This document shows, piece by piece, positions 50,607-62,954 of a stretch of 64,000 nucleotides of DNA (position 1 is its first letter; the number at the start of each line of letters is the position of its first letter). Source of the DNA: Paramacrobiotus metropolitanus (taxonomy: Eukaryota > Tardigrada > Eutardigrada > Parachela > Macrobiotidae). The notes beneath the pieces are model-generated. The model saw nothing but the letters and a program-made list of their open reading frames with translations, did not search any database and had not been told where the DNA came from. Location: positions 1,922,001 through 1,986,000 of the forward strand of contig NW_026570223.1 in the NCBI RefSeq assembly GCF_019649055.1. The letters are read 5' to 3'. A program made the position numbers and the translations under genes.

Positions 50607-53600
50607 TTAGTATTCCCATTCTGCAGCACTGTGCTCGTCAGCGGAAGCTTTAAAGAGCCCGTTTTGTTCCGGAACCGCGTAACGTCCATTGGGCGCTTTC
50701 AGGGTAATCCGACCGGACTCCCGGAACTGGATGAAAAACGGTCGCGGTTCCTTTGCATCCGAGTTGATCACTTGGTCATCACCGACATTCAAGTAAAGCC
50801 CGTTTGGTCCTGCAGCATTATACAGCGTTTAATGCATTCAGGCTAATCAGTACTAGTTACATATATAGAACTAATAGAAGTATACATTTTTTTATCAGAA
50901 TGTGTTTCTTCGCGCTCGCTACACGAGTATCTTTTGCTAAAACTGCGCTAGCAAATCAGACTTTCTTTTCCGTAAAAGAAAATAAGCCGGTCGATGCAGC
51001 AAAAATCAAGTATCTGTAGGTCTTCGCAATATTTGTATCAATACTGCGGTTTGAAATTGTAAGTAGAAGTACTGCTCGGAACCGGTAAAGCGATCACAGT
51101 GCTATACCTAACAAAATCGCAAATTAACTATTACTGCTTTTTTTCCGTACATACCAGATATACAGCGAACACGCACTGAGAAAAAAATGTTCAGAGTTAT
51201 GATTTTTGAAAGGTCAATAAAATGTTTCCGGGGGCAAAGTTTAAGGGAACAGTCGCATAAAGCTGTATACGATACCTTCTAAATGTCATGGCGCTACTGA
51301 CCATGAGTTTTACGATATCGCAAATGATGGTACATTCTGTCGATCACATACCTTGTAGATAGATTGCTCCACTGGGAGCGTTTTCTAGTCGGATAGGTTC
51401 TATGGATGACTTATTACATTCCAGTTTGGTTGATGTTGCTGTTTTTAGTCCGACGAATCCGTAGACGGATCGTAGACCGATAATGGGCCGGTTTGAAATT
51501 AAGAGTTGGAATTGCTCGGCTGTGTCAACAGAATCTGACTGAGCAAACAGGTGTCCGGTCGGACGTGCTAGCACAAATTTGCCATTCTTCACTGACTTCA
51601 GGGACACCTTCCCGTCTCCCATCCATACCAGTTCAAATCCGCTTTCATCGCTCCTAAAAAATAAATGGAATCACTTGAAAACGCATAATCAGAATGAATA
51701 ATTAACATTACTGGTGCGTGATAAGGATCACATATTATAATAATAAATCCCGCTGGAAATTTCAATAGTATTTCTAGACCTTAAATGTGTCCCGTTTTCA
51801 GTGATTAATTTTCCAAAAAAAGAAAGGAAAGCTCTGAAGAAGAATACGGTATACTTCTATACAGCAAGCACCAGCATAATAAGCCATTGTGAAAATTATT
51901 GCATAAATGACAATTGTGCAGCATGTATAACGCCATGAATCGATTTCGCACTACTTGAAGTACTTGTATGCTAAAACAGTCAGAAAAAAATTTTAGAGTA
52001 GAATTAGTTGTGTTGTAGACGTACGTAGTGAACGAGTTATGTACTATAACACACCTTGGGAAATGATATAAACTAGCAAGATTGTAGTGAACGGGCTTAT
52101 TCTGTATCTTATACATTTTGTTCGTTTGTAGTCGAAAGTGATTGCAAAATACTGTAGTACGACTAGTATCATGAGCGTACTCCTTCCTTTATTATTATAC
52201 TCACCATTAACGTAATGTTTCTTTTTCGCTGTGTTTATTTTTTTTATGAAAGCACAGGCAACAAAATAACCAAACTGCAGTATATGAATTCGTTAAACGG
52301 TTCTGTGCCAAATCTGTGACTGACGGGTCAGCAGCAGTGTGATCTGTTTATTTATGGAAAGCACATGTGTGTGTGGATGTTTGCTAAACGGGCCTGGGTA
52401 TAATCAGCTCCCAACCACCGGAACATTCAACAAACAATCCCAAATCGCACCTTCTTTCGATCGGTTACTGGTTTATCTAATAGTTCCGGTGGTGGCCCAC
52501 ATGGCCAATACAGTGTCAATCGATATAAGGAATTTTTGGAAGAAATTATGTCAGAGTGAACTCACCCGGCATCCCCGTTGGCTTGTATACCATGGCTGCT
52601 CCCCTGTATACACCAGTATTTATTCAAACAGGTTCGCAGACGCCAACATTTGCTTGATTTGTCGCATTCCAGTTGAAAGATCTCGTTCTCTGATACACTA
52701 TCCTGGTTAGCCGAGAGGTCAACGCCTGTGGTAAACACAGCAGCACATTTTACATTCAATATCGCATAATAAATATGTATGTACGTACAGATATACGGTA
52801 GCAGTTACACCAGCACCACAAGTGTTGCAGTAGCATTTTTCCGACTACAACGGAAATGGATATTCTCGATGACTCATGGGTTACCCATGGGGAGAACGAT
52901 GCACAAGTGGGCCGCGTATATCGAGCTAGATTTGTGAACGAACCTTGAAGGACACTGGACAGTATAACAGCGCTCTTTCTGATGATACAAGTGGCCTTCA
53001 TTCAAGCGTTTTACGCGCGCGCGCCTGCGCCCATATTTCTGCGCAGCGATACAGGCAATTTAATTTGCCCGAAACCACCCGAAACTGATTATCCAATTAT
53101 GTATTACTTTATTATTTTTTTTTCAATTAAAATCTTACAGTAATCGCGTTATTATTTCGTTTGTAAATCTGTTTTTGGATTAATGTTTCACTTTCACTGC
53201 ACATTGATGGAAACCTAAAACTGAATTAAATAAAGCGTCAATGTTTCTGTAGAGCTCCTATTTTTGCGAAACACGTAACTATGCTGAGCATTAAAGTTTT
53301 CTTTAAAAGCACGGGGATTTTGGCAGCGGGCTATTAAAAGAAAAAGTTTTGAAATAAATATTCAATGCAGTGCAATATAAAGACACTACTCTAGTTCCTA
53401 CTCTATCTATTGTGTCATGAAATCGTTGAATGACAGCCAAAACACCAACAAAAGCTTAATTGCTCACTGCCAACAACATCCATCATTGAAAGCACAAACA
53501 TATGGTAAACAATATATGCTAATCCAATTGTGTCTGTCTGTCTGGAGACTGTCGACGATAACCGACCGGGAAAGATTATTTGTTTAAAACGCACTTAACC

Positions 53601-55306
53601 TAATTAATCTGACGAGTGTCTGCCACCTTGATGTATTATTCACATGCTGACTCGAAGGATACCGCTATGATCGTCACACTGTTCCGGCAGCAGCTGTACA
53701 CTCACTGGAAAAGCAACCCGAACAACTAAATGGGAAACGATCTGTCATCCCGTTAACCGCTCATCATCAATCCCTACGGAAATGAGTCAGCTCACAATCC
53801 TGACCCGAGATATAAACGAATTCCTTAAAGGTGACCCGCTGGCCGCAGCTGTGACTGACTCATCATATTCTCGTAACATACAATATCTGACAAGTACTTC
53901 AGAAAAGGGAGAAAATATTCTTTTAAATTTATTATTAGTAAAAGATTTTCAAAACAAAATTCTGCCCGCAGGTTTATTGCCGGCTTCGTTGAAAAATTGC
54001 TTTTTCGCCAGTAAAACCGATGGATATACGAAATTTTCGGCAAATAACAATAAATCTGACTCTACATATGATCAATTTTAATATTTAAAAAAAGTTCGGC
54101 TTCAGTACGTATTAAATAAAATTCTATAACATGCGGTAAGCTAGACACGTGCGATCAGTCAATTTGTGCACTTTGTCTTACTTTCTTCGCCGCGCAGACG
54201 TTATTAATTAAATCTGCACGTTATCCGCCAATTAGCCCGGGCAACGATGCAGTAGACCACAGCAATAAAAGCGTGAAACGCACATTCTGTATCTGGCTGC
54301 TTTACTCCAACCACCACCCCGCACTAGTGTGTACCCGGTTAACATATTTACTCGCTAACGAAAAACACATCTCACCTTGACGCATGGAGACCACTCGACC
54401 GTTACGGGCCAGCAGCGAGCACTGGGGCTGTGCGTGTTCCAGGATAAACAGCTCCGCCTTACTGATATTGGGATTCTTACAGCGCAGAGTCGCCTCATTA
54501 CCGAACGGTGACAAAAACTTCCCGCTGTTATCCCGCAGTGCCGCTTGTCCCCCATAAAACACCACGGTAAACAGCGTCGCCGGACTGATATCCGGGACCA
54601 ATTTGCCGTGATTATTCAGATACAGTCCACTGTAGGTTTTAATAACATAGCGCTGCTGGATGAATTCCAGTGTTAGCAACGATTCCTGTCCCCAAGGCAC
54701 ATCCTGATCACACTGGATCTCATCGCCGCGGGCGCGGGCATACCGTTTCCGTCCGATATTCCGCAGTGTGCAGACGGGATGGATGCTCATGTGAATTGTC
54801 CAGAATTCGTTGGGGACCGTCAGCCGACTAGTGCCGGAGAGTTTTTCTCCGTCGCCGCTGAGAAAATACTGGCTTTTCTCATTGCGCAACGCCCACCGCC
54901 CCGAGTGGTCATCGGCCTCCAGAATGGTAAAGTATTCCCCATCGCCCGGATGTTCCGCTTCACACGTCACATTCCCGTACTGATCAATCGACAGATATTT
55001 GCCCAGATGGCTTTTCAGGGCGATGACGTTGATGTCGCGCCCGGGAATCAGCGTCCAGAACTGTTTCTTCCGCAGCGACGTGCCGGTGACATTGACCTTG
55101 TTGCCGAATGTCTCGGCCGTCAGATAATGATTCTTGGAGTTAATCAATCCCACATTCCAGGTAAAGGTCAACTTGTCGTCGGGCTGCTGCATGGGATGGC
55201 CGTTGCCGTTGACGTGCATCGTGACGCCTTTGTTGATCGAATGTCCATTTGTGGCGCTGACTGGTTTCAGGAGATGGCGAAAACCGTTGGTGGCGATGGC
55301 CGTCAT
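50607..55306 (-). CDS. FSCN: Fascin, actin-bundling protein, 4 exons, 531 aa
   Basis: Exons in order: 55306-54376, 52725-52566, 51653-51352, 50809-50607; phase continuous to TAA. Fascin cross-links parallel actin filaments into tight bundles in filopodia and bristles. Seen: a nonconserved N-terminal tail of about 47 residues, then four beta-trefoil repeats. Landmarks are WNVGLINSKNHYLTAETFG, SLRKKQFWTL (the Ser matches the phosphorylated Ser of vertebrate fascin), GKYLSIDQYGNVTCE, KRYARA with DVPWGQESLLTLEF, VDLSANQD, CLNKYW, ISNRPIIGLRSVYGFVG and the C-terminal ASADEHSAAEWEY. The tail makes it longer than the usual roughly 490-510 aa. Exon 1 alone encodes the first two trefoils and much of the third boundary. 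Start ATG 55306 has A at -3. A minus-strand TATAAAA lies 195 bp upstream. Confidence 0.96.
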
Positions 55307-55501
55307 GTTTGGTTAGTGGTGATATAATGGAGAACAATGCCGGTAGCGAAAGGCTGTTTGCTTATTTACAAGTTACAGACCAGAATCCCGACATTGCCGT
55401 TTGCATAAGGATGAATGACAGACAGCCACTGTAATCACTGTTGCCGGCTGGTCAATTCAGTTTTTGACTGACACTGCTGTAACCGTGTACATACACGGGA
55501 T

Positions 55502-55508
55502 TTTATAA
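55502..55508 (-). promoter_or_regulatory. Candidate TATA box of fascin
   Basis: The minus strand reads TATAAAA about 195 bp before the fascin ATG. This would give a 5' UTR of about 165 nt. Sequence and position only. Confidence 0.3.
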
Positions 55509-56727
55509 AGTTCAATGCGGACGGGCTCGACCCACTGCGCACGGCAGACAGCCAATCGGGGGCGGGCAGTATGGCTGCAGTGTGTAACAGGCCAACAACT
55601 GGCCAAGGCGATACGGATCATACGATATCATCTGTTGCGGATCGATTAACAGCACGTTTTTCTCATCGATTAAACTAACTATTTGCGTAAAAAAATAAGC
55701 GAGTAGTTGTAGTGTTGTACACGCAAAACATCCATTAGAATTATTGACCATTTCATGAATTAAGTTTTTGCATTTCTGATCAATGGCGAAATTATGATAA
55801 AGTGTGCCGTAAGCAAAATCCTTGAAAAACTGAGCGCGAAATATAAGATTTATAAATTAACCGTAGTCCATAAAATATAATATTCAGTGATTCACGTTTT
55901 AATTGCGCTTTTTAACTAATGTACTCCGTTAGATAATTGACGAGTGATCAATCATTCTAACGAAAGTAAGCTGCTGTGTAGGATGTGTGTACAATACGAG
56001 TGAGTTCATGTGCCAAATGCGATAGAAATATTTTTTATAGTTTACTTTTTTGAGTGTTTGCAGTTACGTTGTATAATTCGCAATAAAAGTACAATTCAGC
56101 AGTGTTTCAGGAGCAGATCAGTCCTTTTTGCGGTATAACTATCTAGCATACTGAAGTGTCAATATGTTAATGCTCTGATTAATGCAATAGATATCGACGA
56201 AACCAGCGTGCATATCCAAGGTCATACCGTGCAATATAATGCATATATTAAATTTTGGTACTTGAGCGTGAAGCAGACCCGTCCCACCCTGAAAACATGT
56301 TGACAACATACACCGATTGCCACTGTTTTAGGTGTAAACGATGCGACCTTTCAAGTGGTTAACGGCTTGTCCTTTTTGTGTGATTAATTATCAGTTAGGC
56401 AGCTACAATGGCCGTTTAATATACTACATATAGATGTGTTGCAATAAACGATGTTTTACGATTTGCAAATTATACACTGCCCAGTGCCGATACCCAGCAG
56501 TGAATACGAACGCAGCGAGACTATGTACTATATTACTGTCAGATTTTTCATCAATCACGTTATCACAGATTTGCTGTGTTTTGTTTGGAACTATGGGTTA
56601 CAAAGAACGTTATCTCAGTTTTGCATGCACTGTGAATAACCCGTGCAGATGTATGTGTAATTTCGTGCTAGTCGCAGACTATCGCATATCAATAATCAAT
56701 AGATTCATATATCCTTACGTCCTTATT

Positions 56728-57094
56728 TTTTGGAAATTATCTCCTAAACGAACATTGATTTTTTCAAGAAGTTATTAATTTCATAAAATACAGGATCACA
56801 CAAACGTTCCTACCATTATCTTTAAAAAAATCACAAGTTTTGGAGAAAGTCTAAATAAAACTTTTGAAAGTTGTAGTACCTAAGGGTTTTTAGTACTTAA
56901 AAGTTGTTAGTTTTGGAAATTATCTCCTAAATCACCATTGACCTTTTCAAAAAGTTATTATTTTTATAAAATTGAGCATCACACAAACGTTCCTACCTTT
57001 ATCTTTAAAAAAATTATCAGTTTTAAAGCAGTTCTTAAAAAAGTTTGAAATGTTGCAGTACAGTACTTAAAATGTTGTTAGTACTTAAAGGTAC
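56728..57094. repeat. Imperfect 183-bp direct duplication
   Basis: TTTTGGAAATTATCTCCTAA occurs at 56728 and 56911, and CACACAAACGTTCCTACC follows at matching places in both copies. The copies have diverged in between. AT-rich, no coding potential. Confidence 0.8.
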
Positions 57095-57611
57095 TGTACT
57101 ACTAATTAAATTACTTATTTTGGCAATGCGTGAGTACTTTACAGTACTCAGTACGTAAGTTGTAGCAATTAAATGTAGTACTACTATCACTTAATCGCCA
57201 GCGTATTAATACAATAATATTAAAAGCTGTATTACAGTACTGTATACTGTACAGTATTACAGTTGTAGTACTGTACTATACCGTTGTAGTACTGTTGTAG
57301 TCTGTTTCGCAGCTTAGCAACCTAAACTACAGATCTGTGTATGTTATTTAAATTGTCAATTCCATCAAAATTATAACTTTTTTAAATTTTTGAAACCTCT
57401 AAGATGTTTTTAAAACATGTTCGAATACCTCAAAATAACTATTAATTTTTCCAAAGTCGGCTCTAAAGCTTTTACATTTCCAGAATTTCTAAACATTTCT
57501 AAATATTTGACTCATTCTTGCGCGGCCGTTACCTCTAATTTTTTGAGCCTCCAGAGTTTCGAATTTTAAAAATGTCTAGAAATGTCTGAGTACCTCAATA
57601 TCTCGCGGTCT

Positions 57612-59370
57612 TAAGGGGTTTGGCCCGGTACTTAGCACCAAATTTGAATGTATCCACGGCCAGTGACTAAACGAGACCCCCATCGACCTCGGGACTTTTT
57701 TTAGAGCAAATCTGACCTCGGGATAATTTTCAGCGCATTTTTCTGATATTGAAACCATTTTTCAAAATTTTTTTTTGAAAGAAAAAATTTCTGACTGCCG
57801 GGCCCCCATACGCCCCCCAATAACCTTGGGCGCCTGCAATGACGCCACTAACAAAACTCTTATTTTTGCATTTTGAACACTTTTTCTAGGTGAATCGATG
57901 TCGCTGATTCTAAATATGCTGTCAGAAAAATTGTATGAGTTATCTGAAGAAAGAATTTTTCTTTTTAAAAGTTTCAGGAAAATTTTGCAAAATTTTGTTT
58001 GTATAAAAATTTTTCTTTCCTTTGGCTCAAACAATTTTTCTAACAACATATTCAGAATCAGCGACATCGATTCTCCCAGAAAAGTGTTCAAAATGCAAAA
58101 TAAGAGTTTTGTTATGGCGTCATTGCAGCCGCCCAAGGTTATTGGGGGCGTATAGGCCCGTCAGAAATTTTTTCTTCAAAAAAAATTTGAAAAATGGTTT
58201 CAGTATCAGAAAATGCGCTGAAAATTATCCCGAGGTCAGATTTGCTCTAAAAAAGTCCCGAGGTCGATGGGGTCTCGTTTAGCCACTGTCCACGGCAACT
58301 TCCGCTGTCGCGCGCTCCCAAACCCTAATTCTCATAACGGTCCTCATACTCATAACCCTATTCCTAATTCAGAATTCATACTCAAAACGGCTTTCACAAT
58401 CATAATCATACTTTGATCCTACCGGTTATCATATTTTTGTTCATAATCATAACTCAAACCTTTACCGCTACTCATACCAGTGCGGTACTGCGCTTATTGT
58501 TATTAGCAAAAGCATTATATTGTTTATTAATCGTAAAAACCGTATTATTGACACTAAGTAGTAATTGCTGTTGCGCAAATTGTGCACCGTTCTTGAATTT
58601 TTAAAAATTTTTTTTTAATATCTGCTTTTGTCCTGGCTAGCAACGATTAAACTGCGTTATTACTCTTCCTGTGTTCTATTGCTGTACAGTGTACACGATG
58701 CTTTTGTCGAAATTTAGTTTTGTGGAAATGAAAAGTTAACAGCCCGTTCACTTTTTGTTTGGTGGAAGCTACGTAGTAAGCCCATTAACATTTCAGGTTT
58801 TTTCATCATTAGCACTACTTCAAGTAGTTTAAAAAATGGACGAAAGTGGACAATGGTAGATTTTTTTGCTCAGGTTTATATGCAGATTAAACTACTTAGC
58901 TTTCGTTACCCAGTTCAAGTTTGCTAAAGTCATTTTGTAATGAAGCCATTTTCGAATAAATATTTTTTCGCTACTAATTATGATGAAATAATTTTTACGA
59001 GTGGACGAAAGCGGGCGGTTGAGTAGACTTACATGAACACATAGTTGTAATTGAATATTACATTTTTGACACACCAGCATGAGTAATGGTTAAGATATGA
59101 GCTATAATTATGAATAAATTAATATGATGACCGGTAGGACCAAAGTATGATTATGATTATGAGGGCCCGTTATGAGTATGAGGATTCGAAATAGAGTATG
59201 GGGATATGAGGAGGGCCGTTATGAGTATGGATTCGGAATTAGGAGTAGGGTTATGAGTATGAGTATGAGAGCCGTTATGAATATTAGGTACATACCGCGC
59301 GTGCGAATTTGGTTCCCGTGTATGTACCCGAATTTGGTGCTATGTGCCGGGGCAAATCCCTTGATTGTCT
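57612..59370. mobile_element. Large foldback element interrupted by an hAT-like MITE
   Basis: The left arm (57612-57652 plus 58297-58490) pairs with the right arm (59066-59370). Both carry TTTGGCCCGGTACTTAGCAC-like ends, runs of CTCATACTCATAAC-type repeats and TACCGGT(T/C)ATCATAT. The arms are about 75-80% alike by eye. The loop between them, about 575 bp, shows no transposase. The left arm is split by the element at 57661-58288. Exact ends are uncertain. Confidence 0.7.
57661..58288. mobile_element. hAT-like foldback MITE with perfect 8-bp target duplication
   Basis: The ends read CAGTGACTAAACGAGACCCC and, inverted, CAGTGGCTAAACGAGACCCC, the CAGTG start typical of hAT elements. TCCACGGC directly abuts both ends (57653-57660 and 58289-58296) as an 8-bp target duplication, the length hAT transposases make. 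Arms of about 300 bp each fold nearly completely. No transposase. It inserted into an older foldback. Confidence 0.92.
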
Positions 59371-59379
59371 AATTTATAT

Positions 59380-60720
59380 GTAATTTCTAAATATTAGGCC
59401 TCGTCCCCAATCTGTAGCGAATCTAGCTACGGTACAGGACACCACCGTCCCATAATAGGAGTTACGCGATACGGTATGTCGGTTCTCGCTTCGCATATCT
59501 GGTTATCAGTGCAAAGATTCGGGACGGGGTGCTGCGTATCCGAATGCGTCCCGTTTCCACAACTCTCAGATACGGTATCCTGCGAACCGCATCTCAGAAC
59601 CCGTACCAAACCCGCGTCTCACATCAACCAAAAATTTTACGAGCGCTTTTTACGCATACCCTGAAATACAAAGAAAAACGATACGGTACGCAAAGCCACC
59701 TCCAGAGGTGGCTTTCCCTGGTATTTTTTTGTTGATGAGCGAGCATTTTTTAGTATTGCCATTGTGTGATGATTTCTTTTCGTGAGTTATTTACGTTTTA
59801 TGAAATTCCTAATCATTTTAAAACCCAACTGAATGCACAAAAAACTGAAACAGGAAATGTGACCAGCTCAAAACAATAAAAATTCTACCAGATAACAACA
59901 ATTAAGTACTACAACATCATGCGGCTACAGAGAAGCGGAATGGTTTCGAAAAACAATGGTTTCAAAAAACAATTATTCAGACCGAGTGTGTTTTGGAATA
60001 CGAAATTGGTTTGTATTCTTTACCATATAAAATACTGAATAGGAGCGCTCGGACAATGAAGATCTAAATTTTCAAATTTTGATCCATATGTACTACTTAT
60101 GTAGCTGCTCTAACGCTATTACTATACTGCAGCATGCTGGCTAAAATAAATAATTGCGCGGGTGGTGCGACTGATCTGACTCATCACCAGCTAAAAAGTA
60201 AGGACAATGATGCCAAAAACTTTCAATCCAGGGAACAACATCTAGCAATTCAGACTAGGAACTAACTAGAATGAGGGCATAAAAACAGCACAAGAATACG
60301 CAAATACGCAAATACAGCGATACGGAACCAAAGCTGAAGGTTCGATACAGAAAATGGAGAGCGAGCCCAGTTTCGATATGCGTAGCCTGTGCTGCATCTT
60401 GGTGATGCGCACCAAATAGTGTCCCATTTTTGAACTGTAGCGAAACTAGATACGGTGCTGTATCGCAACGAGATACGCTTTAGAAAGGGGACGAAGCCTT
60501 TAAATATCTAAAAGCCGCGCCGACGCGGACGAAGCGCTTTAAATATCTACAAGTCACTTGGGGCAGTAACCGAACCGGTTTAAGTGACTCGTGCTTGGAA
60601 CCGTTAGAAAGGAAGTGACTTCGATGTCAAGTCGAACCACATACGGAACCGAACCGGTCGAACCGTTGACATCTCTACTCACATGGCGGCTCGGTGATAC
60701 TGGTGGTAGCTTGGGCATTC
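59380..60720. repeat. Repeat-rich segment with recurring GATACGG
   Basis: GATACGG or a one-base variant occurs at least six times. CTGTAGCGAATCTAGCTACG near 59412 is echoed near 60436, and GGACGAAGC followed by TTTAAATATCTA occurs twice near 60490-60550. An 11-bp hairpin with a 2-nt loop (AAAGCCACCTC/GAGGTGGCTTT) is at 59692-59715. This is probably decayed mobile or satellite DNA; no gene is seen. Confidence 0.6.
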
Positions 60721-62039
60721 ACTAACCTCGAAATCTAATAAACATGTATTAATTTTATTTTAATAAATACTGAAGAGCTTGACTGATGGCTGAAAAAATC
60801 TTATAATTAGTATCTAAAGATGCAGCCTGCAAAGACACCTTGGGCGACCGTTAACTGTTCCCCGCAAGTTTCCATTAATTCTGCGCTAAAAAATGGTATC
60901 TTATGGGCATCGTGTGCAGATATATGACCCCATTCAATCCATTTTATCACCGTAAAAATATTTTCTGTGGTACCAAAAAAATCAAGTCTTCAGTTCGTTA
61001 GATCGGTAATATAAAGTTACATTAAAAACGCGATAAAGAACCATGAAAAAAGAAAAACTTACGGGGGCTTTCACAGTTTTCAGAAAATGGTCGAATTTAA
61101 CCGGAAAGCTTGAAAAAATTCCGCATTTCCAAATGTTTAAAATATTTTCGTAGCTGGCCTCGCTGGGTTTCATATTTGAAATATTTCTCAAAATCTTTTT
61201 TAATGCTTTACGAAGTATATTTTGTATTTCTTTAATTCTTCCATACCTCAAACACAACTGGTCGCGCGCTAGCGCGACCGATACTTGTTATATGAATACT
61301 AATCATCTGTGCCAGAACTTCGGCCCCTCTCCTTTGAGGCAAAGGATCTCGGCTTCTACTTCACCAATTTTGCTACTTTAAAGTGCATAAGAATTCTCGC
61401 AGCGCAGCGGTGGATCTAAGATGGTTAACCTTTTGCCAAAATCGTTTGGCTGGTTCCAGTGGTCAGCCATAAGCTTGTTCCCATGGACGCGATAAGAAAT
61501 GCATACTGTTCTAACACAAAACTTGACCCAGAACAGTAGAAATATCTGTGCTCCTACTCAACAATACTTAAAGCACAATGCAAAGTAAAAAATTCATGAT
61601 AAAACGGCAGTAGCAGCCGACAGCGCAAACTGCAACTTATGTAGAGTATATGTTTCGATTAATTTCGTTTCGAGTATATGTTTCGATTAACTTATGTAAA
61701 ATCACTACAGCGTGTCAAAATAATTATTGCTAAATACACGTACAGGTTTCGCAATATTTTGACAGTTTGTAAGCAACTAGAATTCAACACATCCTTGGAA
61801 TTACTTAATTCTTTTAGTCATCAGCCAATATTCATCCGTGCTCGGCTTGTAATATTATTATTATGCTTCCCTCCCGCCGGCACACATTCGACAATTACTG
61901 TACCACTATTACCGTGCTGCATGAAATTTTGTTAGATCGTAATAGTATGGGACGCGATACACATTACGGCACATTTGTTCTTACAATAGAATGTAAGATA
62001 AACAGTAGACGCACATTTCGTCATATATATACTGGGAAT
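60721..62039. other. Intergenic DNA without recognised genes
   Basis: A 91-codon minus-strand open frame (61257-60982) has lysine-rich sequence unlike any family I know. A small GC-rich hairpin (GGTCGCGC/GCGCGACC) lies near 61260. I see nothing else. Confidence 0.5.
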
Positions 62040-62041
62040 TA

Positions 62042-62952
62042 CGAGGGCCATTCAATATATTCGTAGCACTGTGGTTGCAAATAATTCTCAGAATTATGAT
62101 CTAATTTTTTTAAAAACTGTATCATTCATAACTAAATCATAGGGCAATGGCCGAGGTGATACCGCCTACGGCTGGCGGTTGGCATCCATCTGTATAAGGC
62201 TACCCGGAGTGAAAAAAAGTTGTCTTGAAAGTGCGCATGTCAAGTTATTATTGCAAAATTTCTTAGAGAAAAACTGTAGAGTTTCTTTTCATGTTGAGTT
62301 ATTTGTTCTCTTCCTTAATTCATCGCCACTACGTTGTACTATTACGGACTGGTTACTACGATGCAGCTTCGAGCACTCCGCTTTCTCAACTGAGGGACCA
62401 CTTTCAGGAGTCTCGATCCTTGTCTAAAAAGTACTTGAAATAAAAGCCATGATCGAGAAGCATCTTGAATGAGCTAGAAAGAAGCAGCAAATGGGCAAAA
62501 TATTCCAGTAGAGGTAGCGTTGAGTAGGGACTGCAGCACCTCGCTCCGGAGATTTGAAAACTGACTTTCACTCGAAATTATCCATATGGTTTTAACGCGC
62601 ACAATCAGTCTTCCACAAGTTCATTGCTTTAGTTCTCGCCCTCAAGCTGACGTATCCTTAGAAACTCAATTCATTAGCATACCTTAACCTTTTATGAGTT
62701 TAAAAAATTTTAGAGTTTTAAGAAATCTTTCCGTAGCAAAAACTGAAAAAATCATAAAGAGCTCCAGGAAGATTGACATGAGTCGATCTCTTCTCTACCG
62801 TGTAACTTCTTTGTGGATCCATTTCAAGATTTAGTACATAAATGTTTGCAGTGTATATAGACTGTAGAAATATACTTTATGGCAATAGTGAAATAAAAAA
62901 AATTCAGTGGAAGATGGCGCGGCAGCGCTACGAATATATTGAATGGCCCTCG
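62042..62952 (+). mobile_element. Decayed mariner-like element, 911 bp
   Basis: Perfect 26-bp inverted ends begin CGAGGGCCATTCAATA and are flanked by TA at 62040-62041 and 62953-62954. Inside, on the plus strand around 62240-62427, the reading HVELFVLFLNSSP...TDW followed by STEGPLSG resembles the helix-turn-helix end of mariner transposases (HxEL, SxP, W, then STEDEPRSGRP). No intact transposase remains, and the element is shorter than the usual 1.3 kb, so it is internally deleted and inactive. Confidence 0.75.
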
Positions 62953-62954
62953 TA

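Larger units (their letters stand above)
55307..57611. other. Fascin 5' flank and AT-rich repeat DNA
   Basis: The first few hundred bases should contain the fascin promoter. Beyond that I find no credible gene. From 56728 there is a 183-bp direct duplication, and 57040-57310 is rich in overlapping GTACTGTA and TACAGTAC strings. Confidence 0.5.

Noticed and set aside
52866-52905. CCCATGGGGAGAACG near fascin exon 2, resembling the cyclase MESHGE exon
   Set aside because: Only a short nucleotide resemblance with no frame or flanking similarity.
55512-55751. 79-codon minus-strand open frame rich in Cys and Pro upstream of fascin
   Set aside because: It overlaps the likely fascin promoter and has no recognisable domain or splice partners.
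57762-58155. Two open frames on opposite strands encoding nearly the same peptide (MSLILNML...FRISDIDSPRK)
   Set aside because: They are the two arms of the hAT-like palindrome read on each strand, not a real protein family.
60982-61257. 91-codon lysine-rich minus-strand open frame
   Set aside because: No family resemblance and AT-rich composition; consistent with a chance open frame.
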